16,852 bases of DNA from Nephromyces sp. MM_2019. Its lineage: Eukaryota; Apicomplexa; Aconoidasida; Nephromycida. Numbering within the stretch: the first letter of the stretch is position 1; every line of letters starts with the position of its first letter. This document shows positions 8,721 through 16,852 of the stretch, in pieces. A program made the position numbers and the translations under genes. The notes below the pieces were generated by a model. It was not told where the DNA came from and made no database searches. It was given only the letters and a program-made list of their open reading frames with translations. Location: the NCBI GenBank assembly GCA_015657535.1, contig JADHZB010000640.1, positions 1 to 16,852 of the forward strand, read 5' to 3'.

Positions 8721-11046
8721 ATGAAAATTTTCCCGAAATTAATTATTACGTTTATCTCTATTATATTGTTTGTAACAAATATCGAAGATGTATACTCAAG
8801 CGTTATCACTGGATGTGACTGTGAAAACCATTTTGAATGTGTTTATGAGGAAGGACTATTTTCACCTTCAAAAACATGCCTGAAGAAATTCTATTTTGAA
8901 GATGAAAATGGTGTTACAGAGAATGATTGGTATGATGCGGCAGAGATGTGCAGGCAACAAAATGCTTCATTGGCTATTATCAATGATTCCAAAGATCTCC
9001 AGGGATTAAAAAATATCATAACTTGGGAAGAAACTTGCTGGATAGGTACGTGTATATATGTGACCTTATTTGATATGTATACGGACTTATTTCATGTGAA
9101 TAAAATTATTGATTAATTTGATTTATGTGCGAAGTGGTTTGGCTTGCGTAATTTTGCGGGTTTAATTTAATGCCTGTACGTATGTGAATTTTTTTGATGT
9201 GCGTTAATTCATGTAGATTTATTGGGTGCATATATGTAAATTTAATGGGTGCACATATTTGCGAACTGAGTTAAGTGTGCAAAGCATCAATTGAATTGGA
9301 TGTGTGAATGCGACCTCAATATCATTTATATTCTTCTTATTCATGTGTTTGTATATAAACACTATCATACATACATAACTACCAATCAAGTGTGAGGTTA
9401 GCCATGTATTAACCAAATGTGTGTATGATCAAAGGTGTGTTAATAGAAAAATAATTTCTTGAATTGCACACATTTCCCAAAATAGGTCTCAGAAAAGATA
9501 TAGAAGGCGGGAAAGGAAGTTGGATGTGGGAAGACACATTGAAAAATGAGTCAAGAAATGCTGACCGGAGCCTATACTTTGCAGATGTATCATTTTTTGA
9601 TCTTTCTTTGTACTTAATGCTATACCCAGTATCGAGATGTGGCCAAATGGAAGCGGGTGGTGCCACACACAAAAACTGTAGGGGTGTAAACTCAAAAAAT
9701 AATTGCTATGTGTGCCAATCCAACGGTAAATAAATTAATAATTCAAAAACACTTTTTCCTTAATAATATATATCGATTTACAGCTAATTTTATCTATGAA
9801 GATATTTTTAACGAAGCACCAACTACAACTACTACAGCACCCACAACAACAACAACCACCACAACAGCCGCCACAACAACAACTACACCCACTACCACCA
9901 CAACAACAACTACACCCACTACCACCACAACAACAACAACAACTACACCCACTACCACCACAACAACAACCACACCCACTACCACCACAACAACAACTAC
10001 GCCCACTACCACCACAACAACAACTACACCCACTACCACCACAACAACAACCACCACACCCACCACAACAACAACTACACCCACTACCACCACAACAACA
10101 ACTACGCCCATTACCACCACAACAACAACCACCACACCCACCACAACAACAACAACCACCACAACCACCACAACCACTACTCAATCAACTAATCCTACTG
10201 CCCCCCCATTTGAGGGGCAATCCAATTACTCTGGGTAACATATATATATATATTTATTCATATACCAAATGATTTAATTTTTTGTTTATTTGTAGGGATG
10301 ATTGCATAGAATTTGGTTTTGATGAAGAATTAGGAACGTGGGTCTGCTTGTCAAAAGATAACGAGGGTTTGCATTGGTTATTTGTTGTCATCATCTCAAT
10401 AATATCATTCATTATACTTGTAATATTAACAATTTTGGTTACCCGATGGTTAAAGAAAAGAAAGAATTCATTTAGGGAATTTGAAGAAGATAAAACAAAT
10501 CTAGCAGACCCCAATGATAACGACGATAACAACAGCAAATTAACAACTAATTCTACTCAATTTAGGAGGCTAAAAGAAAATTTCCATGGTAGTGCTAATG
10601 ACCTAGATACACACAATGATGGGGTTGATAACATAAGTAATTTACCTGATGACAGCACAATACTCCATTCTTATAATTTGAAATTACCTACTCATAATAA
10701 ACTCCCAATCAAATCTAGCATATCAAATTTTTATGACAGCAATAAGACCAATACGAACTTTACACCACAGAATGGAAATAACGAACCAAGTGGATGTGAG
10801 GATAGCCAATTAGATGACTGCTTGAAATTACCAATACGTTCAAAATCATCTGAATCTTATGTTAAGGCCTATAAAGATAAGATAAAGAGGGAGGATGACT
10901 ATATAAAACGTACATACACAAGCAGTGATGTAAATACAAACTTGTCATCAAGATTAAGCAACCGATCCGAATCACACTCCAAATTTTACAATTTTAAACA
11001 GCCCAAACATTTTGATATCGAAATGAGTAGGAGCAGGGAAATCTAG
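8721..11046 (+). CDS. Membrane C-type lectin with threonine mucin stalk (4 exons, 588 aa)
   Basis: Predicted type I surface or secretory-organelle adhesin. Exons are 8721-9045, 9486-9725, 9784-10234 and 10296-11046. Introns are 440, 58 and 61 nt in phases 1, 1, 2, all GT..AG. Residues 1-26 are a signal peptide. Residues about 32-187 are a C-type lectin domain: CWIGL (106-110), SWMW (120-123), Cys160, Cys173 and CYVCQ (182-186). Residues 201-321 are almost pure Thr with spaced Pro, a likely O-glycosylated stalk. A second small cysteine pair (Cys342, Cys356) sits before the transmembrane helix (about 366-389). A basic stop-transfer WLKKRKN and a tail of about 199 residues, rich in Ser, Asn and Asp, follow. 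KLPI[KR]S occurs twice in the tail (474-479, 516-521). The layout matches the apicomplexan CpClec type, which carries a YxxPhi sorting signal; none is visible here. The lectin domain lacks EPN/QPD and WND sugar-binding motifs, so sugar specificity is open. Confidence 0.9.
9838..10190 (+). repeat. 27-bp coding minisatellite of the mucin stalk
   Basis: Units of nine codons encode Pro followed by eight Thr (CCC ACT ACC ACC ACA ACA ACA ACT ACA), with variants of 6 to 11 codons. Unit length changes in whole codons, so the frame is kept. The antisense frames give long Gly/Cys and Val runs that are artefacts. Confidence 0.93.
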
Positions 11047-12123
11047 CTGCCATATATACACATTTACTAGACATTCAATAAATTCTGAATACAACCTGTT
11101 ACTTTAATAAATACTTTATACATATCAACAACAGGTATATAGATCCAAATACATACATCAAAATAGGTAAAATACATCCCCATACATCTACTACAGAAAT
11201 GCATTCATATACACACCAAAGAATAAGACGTACCCCCTTTTTTATAAAGAAATTTCGCATTTTTATTATAATTTCAAATTTATTTTTTGACAATGTAAGA
11301 TATTTAATTTTTTGAAAATATATAGGTTTAAATATTATCTGACTGATTTCGGTATATTTTTATATAGTATAATTTATTAATGGAGAAAATATTCATTATT
11401 TAAAGTATATAACATTATAATTATATTAACATTTCTTGGAAATTAACTATAAAGAACATTTTTAAATGTGATTATATCCAATTATTTAACAATTTGATAT
11501 GGTGCACAGTTGAGATATTTGTATACACACGTACACAAAGAAAATTAAAAAATTATTACTAAATTAAATTATCTCAGTGACACTCATATGATGTGTATAT
11601 CACACCCGGAAAACATATATTTATCTATGTTCTGTTATAGATTTGCAGGAAGGTTTATTAGTTCGTAAAGTGTAATTATACACATACACATTCTGTGATA
11701 CAAATTTTAGAGATTTTATCTGTCCATAGTGTGTAATAATATTTATATATATACAAATATTTGGGAGTAAATTTGAGGTTTATCAGTCCAAAGGATATAA
11801 AGAGAAAAACATTCTTAAATAAATCCTCTATGTGTTTTCAGTTCATAGAGTGTGTAGATATACACACATATGCATCTTGAAATGATTCAAAATTATTTCA
11901 CACATAGGCTTTATTAGAAATTACCACCCCATTCAAGTGAAATCATCCCTTTTCTTGCTTCATAGCCTAACCAGAGCTTCATTTAAAACAGAATTATATA
12001 TATATAAATACACACACATACACACACACATGTATATACACAAACATACGTACACACACATATATATACACACACATATATATAAATACATATATATGTA
12101 TACCAATTGTGTGTAAAGGTATT
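11047..12123. other. Convergent spacer between the lectin and DNA glycosylase genes
   Basis: The 3' ends of the lectin (plus) and the glycosylase (minus) face each other here. An AATAAA at 11077-11082, 31 bases past the lectin stop, is a possible polyadenylation signal. From about 11645 to 11870 four diverged copies of a motif near GTTTATCAGTTCATAGAGTG recur roughly every 56-64 bp. From 11997 to 12105 the sequence is CA/TA microsatellite. No exon is supported on either strand. Confidence 0.6.
11645..11870. repeat. Diverged tandem motif of about 60 bp
   Basis: Four related blocks start near 11652 (GTTTATTAGTTCGTAAAGTG), 11714 (TTTTATCTGTCCATAGTGTG), 11778 (GTTTATCAGTCCAAAGGATA) and 11834 (GTTTTCAGTTCATAGAGTGT). 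The shared core is TTAT-AGTYCRTAGAGTGT, and two copies are followed by TATACACA. Confidence 0.5.
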
Positions 12124-15100
12124 CTAATTGAAATAACTGTTAGTCTCATAATTAAATGTTCCACGAACCTCAAACCAATATGCTAAGAATTGATAAGGTT
12201 TATAATCGTCGTAGTATTTTTTTGCAATTTTGGTTATTTCAGGGAGTTTACCAAATTTCTTATGTACTTCAGCAAAGTGTCTGAAGGGTGTATATATATA
12301 TATGTGTTACACACACACATTGGATAAATATGTGATTTAAAGTGGGTAATAATGTATTTAAGTCATGGTTATATGTAAATATGGATTACATATATAGACT
12401 GAATTAATGAGTGAATTAAATTGTAATCATAAATTTTGGGTCTTGTGTGTATGTATATGTGTGTTACATACACATAGTGGATAAGTGTTTAATTTAAAAT
12501 GGGTTGTAAACATGAAATTGAGTAAAGCAAAATCATTCGGATTAACACATATCACCAGTAAATCATCAAGTTGTTTTACTCAAGGCTCACATAGTATATA
12601 AAAATGTATGGATTTTATATATCATAGATAAATAGTGTATGTGTATCAACCCTATAGTCAAAATGTGTATGTTATTGTATCCTAAAAAGTTACCTAACAG
12701 TCTCAGAGTCATAGGCATAGCTCTCATAATATCCAAGTAAATGTAATACGTTGTTTGTGGCGAAAGGTCCAAATCCATATAGTTTCATAAGGGCATTTTC
12801 TACCTACACACACAATTAAATTTTGTTAGTAAATAAAATGAATAAAAAATTGTTTTATTTTATATTATTTAACCTCTTGTTTGTTCCTATCAGGGGATTC
12901 ATACCAAGATACATCCAACTTGTTGGTTTCTATATCTTCAGCTAATCTAAATCAAGGTGTGTAAAATTTTTGTATTTACACATACAATACTAAAGATATA
13001 AAACACACCAATGTGTCAAGTTTAAACACTCGTACAAGTAAATACGCTTACAGATGTATTTAAAATTTCTAATACACGTCATTAAAACGCTGGTGAATCT
13101 ATGTGTAAAAGTATAAAATCTCATATAAATATTTGTCAGATATATTCAATATCTTTTCGTTATACCAAGAGTGTGTGTGTGTATATATAACCACCACAAC
13201 ACACACAAATATCAGCCTTATATCATTCCCCGCCTCTTCCACACTCACACATACACGCATACACACATACACACCTACGAACTCTTTCACCACGATAACC
13301 TAACTGACAAATATCTTGTAATTCTTTTGCAGTGTATTTCATAACATCTTTGGGTGATGGGAAACTATTAGGAAATGTACTAATCTGAAAATTTGGGAGA
13401 AATATCATTAAAAACATTCAATAAATTGTTTTTTGAATTACTTTGGAGCAGAGTAATTCATTCATTAGACGGCTACGGTTAAAACGGGTGTTACAAATTG
13501 TTATGGTCTTTACCTAAGAATTAAAACAGATGTACTCATTTACATACATATGCATACAAATATACTTACAATATAAATATGCATATATCGATGAATACGC
13601 ATACCAACACACACATGTATATACACATACATATGGATACATATACAAACACATACAACACACACTCACAATACACACATAATGCACAACACACGCACAC
13701 AACACACATACACACATATATATAACCCATACACAGATCTGAGTTATTTTAATGTGTGTTAATGTTTACCATATCTTCCCAAAGTGATGGGCTACGAAAT
13801 AAATGGCCAAATTTTCTCTTCTCAGCCTTAGGATTTAATTTCCACCAATTTGTCAAATCGGGTGAATTTTTATCCAATCTGAGCATCCTCTTAACCTATA
13901 ATTTACACACATTTCATTAGTTTCAAATAGTCTGTGTGTACCCACGTTATATACATTTTACCTGGTGTTCGATTTCTTCTAAATCAACCTTTGAACCTGG
14001 GCATGTTAATACATCAACTCTGAAATTCATATAAGATAATTAAATTTTAGAGGCTACATACATACTTTCTATTAGACTTAATTAAAATGTTACATTAAGT
14101 TATACAACACAGAGGTGTAACAAATTGCACACACACACAAGTACAAATGTGGTTAAACAAAAGTTTTACTAGGTTGTAAAATACATAGATTTACCAAGTT
14201 GCATATACAGACATACACACAAAATGAAGTTAAATCAATAGGTATAATAAGTTGTATATAAACGCACCAGAAAAAAAAAAATAAAAAGATGTCAAAATTT
14301 GCACACATGTACAAGTAAAATAATATAATTGAAGTAGCATATACAGTCAAAGAGAATGGTCAAAAATAGCAGACACACACTTTAAGAGATTATCAGATAT
14401 CTGTGTAATGGTAATATCACTGCAATATGAAGAACTTGGGCCATATCTGAGAGCTCTCTTGAAAGATTGATTATTGGATGTATCATTGGATATATATGCC
14501 TAATAATTTGAAGATGTATATATGTATATGTGTATATGTGTGTATGTGTGTGTGTGTTTGTAGGTGCTTGTGTATATGGTATAGGGAAATAAATTGTATA
14601 TTATAGGGTCTTAAAGTTAGTGTGTTCAGAGTTATATAAATTTATTTGCACTTTATATATATATTGCTCACAAAAGAGCATATAGGAACAATTTTATCCA
14701 TTCACATATATATGTATTTATAATAAGATAAGTGCTATTTATGCATACACACGTATATCTTCACCTTGTTTGGGTGCATAAGATAAAATCCATAGCTGCA
14801 GATAGATTGTCTGAATGAAAAATCAGATGGTGTTTTTATATTAAAATGAGATGAAACTGAATCTTCATTGTGTGTAAACTTTCTAGGTTCACTTAAGTTT
14901 TTCTTAGTGTTTTCAGAATTAGAGTTGGAATTATTTATCTCTTTCTTCGGAGTGTCAAAAGTGGTTGATATTTTTTTTTTTTTATGTATGACACCATTCC
15001 CTGTTTTTGTTGATGGTGATTTCTTAATAACATTTACTGCCTATATGAATGTGTGAAATATAAACGAAATTGTCTATATATATTACACATATACAGTTGA

Positions 15101-15475
15101 TCAATATATAACTATATGTATCTATATGTATTGTTGTTAATGTGATTTTACGTATGTGTGTGAGTGTGTGTGAATGTGGGTATGTGTGTATGTGGTGGTG
15201 TTTATATGTATGTGTATAGGTGTAGTTGTGTGTGTGTGTATAGATGTGAACATGTGTGTGGGATTTGTAAGTATATAAAATGTATATATATATATAAATA
15301 TATATAAACAAAAATTTGAATCATTTTGGGTACGTTTATCATTTTTATCTCAATATGTATACGTTTATACGTATATATATAATCTAGATATCTTTTATAT
15401 ATGATAACAATAAATTCATATTTTTACCTCTTTAGTTGACAACCTTTGACTTTTACGCCTTTGTATACTTTCCAT
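12124..15475 (-). CDS. Plant-like HhH-GPD DNA glycosylase (10 exons, 382 aa)
   Basis: Base-excision repair enzyme that should cut damaged bases from DNA in the nucleus. Minus-strand exons are 15475-15428, 15040-14765, 14499-14381, 14019-13962, 13895-13770, 13513-13442, 13384-13275, 12946-12874, 12803-12694 and 12280-12124 (stop TAG). Introns are 387, 265, 361, 66, 256, 57, 328, 70 and 413 nt, all GT..AG. Residues 1-85 are basic, Lys/Ser/Asn-rich and unconserved, with four Lys from an A13 run. The conserved part starts at FSFRQSICSYGFYLMHPNK (90-108). It continues with RMLRLD (170-175), FRSPSLWEDMVKTITICNT (200-218) and CQLGYRGERVR (259-269). The helix-hairpin-helix is KLYGFGPFATNNVL (301-314), followed by the expected catalytic Asp326 in DSETVR and by PYQFLAYW. 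These blocks match the uncharacterised HhH-GPD proteins of plants rather than OGG1, EndoIII or AlkA. No catalytic Lys is visible in the hairpin, suggesting a monofunctional enzyme. The damaged base it recognises is unknown. Confidence 0.92.
13550..13725 (-). repeat. CA/TA low-complexity tract in glycosylase intron 5
   Basis: On the plus strand the middle of this 256-nt intron is rich in ACACAC and ACATAC runs (GT-rich in the transcript). A Cys-rich minus-strand open frame over it is a repeat artefact. Confidence 0.7.
15150..15300 (-). repeat. GT/TA microsatellite in glycosylase intron 1
   Basis: Plus-strand GTGTGTGAGTGTGTGTGAAT and related blocks, then (TA)n near 15282-15305, fill the middle of the 387-nt first intron. 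The transcript reads CA-rich here. A His/Thr/Tyr-rich open frame on the minus strand is an artefact. Confidence 0.7.
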
Positions 15476-16852
15476 ACTTATAAAAGCAAAGACTAGGAAA
15501 TAATTCAAAAATATGAAATAAAGAATTCTTTAAAACATTATTATCCAAATGAAATTATATAAAAAATATATAGAGAGTTTATATTTAAAGTGAGGTTGTT
15601 TTAATTGTGTTGTTTAAAAAATTCAATACAGATAAATAATCCTTTCTAGTTGTTTAGATAAATCTGATGTTAAGCTTTAATTAAAGATGATGCAATGAAT
15701 TTATAGTACATATATATATATGTTTTATGTTGTAAGATAAATTATCAAAATTTTATCTTGTTTACACTCATTTAGAAAAGCTTAGCACAATATTATAGGT
15801 AGACAATATAAATAAAATCTATTAGGTTAACAATATTGTTAATTTCAATGTAACTTTGTATAAATAAAATTCGAGTATTTGGTTGCTGCATCGAATAAAA
15901 TTTTTATTGAAATGATGGATCGTTTGATTACAAAACTATATATACAAATTCCCTATAAGAAGTAAAACTATTAAAATTTTGATAATTTTATTACACAATT
16001 CAGACATTATTTTTAAATCAAATTGGGATTGATAGGCAGTAAGTAGTGCACACTACTAGTTTTAGAAACAAAAAGGTTTTATGGATTGTATAACAATATA
16101 ATATTATTTTATTAATAATAAGATTGTTTATATTGTAGTTCTAAACTTAAGCATTATTATTATATATATCTTATACATATTCTCATAATATGTACATTTT
16201 ATAGCTCTAGCTAAGATTTAATATATATATTTTTTGAGCAAATCTTCGATCTAATTGTTAGGATAATGAATATATTTGTTTGTTATTTTACCTTTAAACA
16301 CCTTCAATAAACCTTTATAGTAAAATAAAAGTGTCTATTTGATATTTTAGTACAAAAATTCTCAATATTTGTTGATGTTTTTCCCCTTTGTTGATTAAGT
16401 TGTTTAGATAGCACATTTAATAGAAAAATTTGTTTTTTCAAATTATAATGATACTAGATATATATATATTTACCTTAACCAAAATCAATATTTATTAGGA
16501 TTATTGAAAAAACGGTTTTTGAAACTACATCAATTTACATATATAATTGAATTTACGAATTGTAACTTCGTTTCTAAATGTATGTTAACACTGATTGCAT
16601 TGTGTTTCTATACATATTGTAATAGAAATTTAATTAAAACATATATAAACAAATTTACAAACCTTACATATTTTTACTAAAAATAATGTTGACTCATCAT
16701 ACTATATATATCTTAATTTAATAAACTAGATTAACTAAAAGCTTCTTCAATTATTTTTGGGTATTTACCTTCAATTTTCCCTTATTTTTCCAAATTCAAA
16801 ATTTGCATGAAATAGATAAACTAATAAAATTATTAACAATATATATATATAT
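15476..16852. promoter_or_regulatory. AT-rich region upstream of the DNA glycosylase
   Basis: No open frame longer than about 60 codons and no recognisable exon, tRNA or rRNA was seen. Unlike the other spacers it is almost free of CA/GT microsatellites. It contains a perfect 16-bp palindrome (15827-15842) between two copies of TATAAATAAAAT, an AGTAGTG/CACTACT hairpin (16042-16057), and a 13-bp direct repeat AGTTGTTTAGATA at 15648 and 16398. The glycosylase promoter is expected here. Minus-strand donor-like GTAAAT/GTAAAA sites near 16290, 16472 and 16770 could belong to untranslated exons, but this is not shown. Confidence 0.5.
15807..15870. promoter_or_regulatory. 16-bp perfect palindrome flanked by direct repeats
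   Basis: TTAACAATATTGTTAA at 15827-15842 is a perfect palindrome. TATAAATAAAAT occurs at 15807-15818 and again at 15859-15870. The cluster lies about 350 bp upstream of the glycosylase start codon and could bind a dimeric regulator. Chance is the alternative in DNA this AT-rich. Confidence 0.4.

Noticed and set aside
9735..10184. Antisense Gly/Cys/Ser and poly-Val open frames
   Set aside because: They are antisense shadows of the threonine minisatellite of the lectin gene.
11099..11293. 64-residue minus-strand hydrophobic open frame just behind the lectin gene
   Set aside because: Composition reflects AT-rich spacer; no homology-like motif, and it lies in the expected lectin 3' UTR.
16741..16800. 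Possible minus-strand exon ending in a GTAAAT donor
   Set aside because: All three frames hit a stop within a few codons; at most an untranslated exon, with no positive evidence.
1..16852. Transposons, tRNA or rRNA genes
   Set aside because: No transposase, reverse transcriptase or integrase motifs, no terminal inverted repeats with target duplications, and no cloverleaf-like or rRNA-like stretches were recognised on reading both strands.
1..16852. A linked multi-gene defence or biosynthetic system
   Set aside because: The four genes belong to unrelated pathways and have independent orientations and large spacers; nothing indicates joint function.

Overview
This window reads as eukaryotic nuclear DNA from a very AT-rich protist. 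Four protein-coding genes, all split by canonical GT..AG introns, can be assembled exon by exon from conserved protein motifs. No long single ORF corresponds to any complete gene. All four genes use the standard code: TAA or TAG stops, no in-frame TGA, and mostly A-rich sequence before the ATG. The combination of a signal-peptide/C-type-lectin/threonine-mucin/transmembrane protein with AT-rich, intron-rich genes recalls apicomplexans, where a lectin-mucin protein of this layout (CpClec type) is known from Cryptosporidium and coccidia. An allantoinase of the purine-degradation pathway is unusual for that phylum and recalls the tunicate-associated Nephromyces/Cardiosporidium group. This placement is an inference; a homology search and a phylogeny would decide it.

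Layout: 1-551 is repeat-rich AT/GT spacer. 552-1623 (minus) is a tail-anchored cytochrome b5 with 3 exons and 165 aa. 1624-3528 is a divergent intergenic region made of a GT-rich arm followed by a CA-rich arm, with a diverged 186-bp direct repeat in between. 3529-6912 (plus) is a PuuE-type allantoinase with 6 exons and 308 aa. 6913-8720 is AT-rich spacer with palindromes. 8721-11046 (plus) is a C-type lectin/mucin membrane protein with 4 exons and 588 aa. 11047-12123 is the convergent spacer. 12124-15475 (minus) is a plant-like HhH-GPD DNA glycosylase with 10 exons and 382 aa. 15476-16852 is AT-rich upstream sequence holding a 16-bp perfect palindrome.

Of the 19 introns assembled, five are compact (57-70 nt). 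The other fourteen (175-674 nt) include many expanded with (CA)n/(GT)n-derived minisatellites with periods of 14, 24-25, 27 or 32 bp. In several of these the 5' splice site lies inside the GT repeat. The same dinucleotide and trinucleotide expansion appears in coding DNA: the cytochrome b5 Thr/Gln/Lys linker and the lectin's threonine mucin tract. The four genes do not form an evident pathway. They look like ordinary neighbours (lipid redox, purine catabolism, surface adhesion, base-excision repair) in a genome shaped by repeat expansion.
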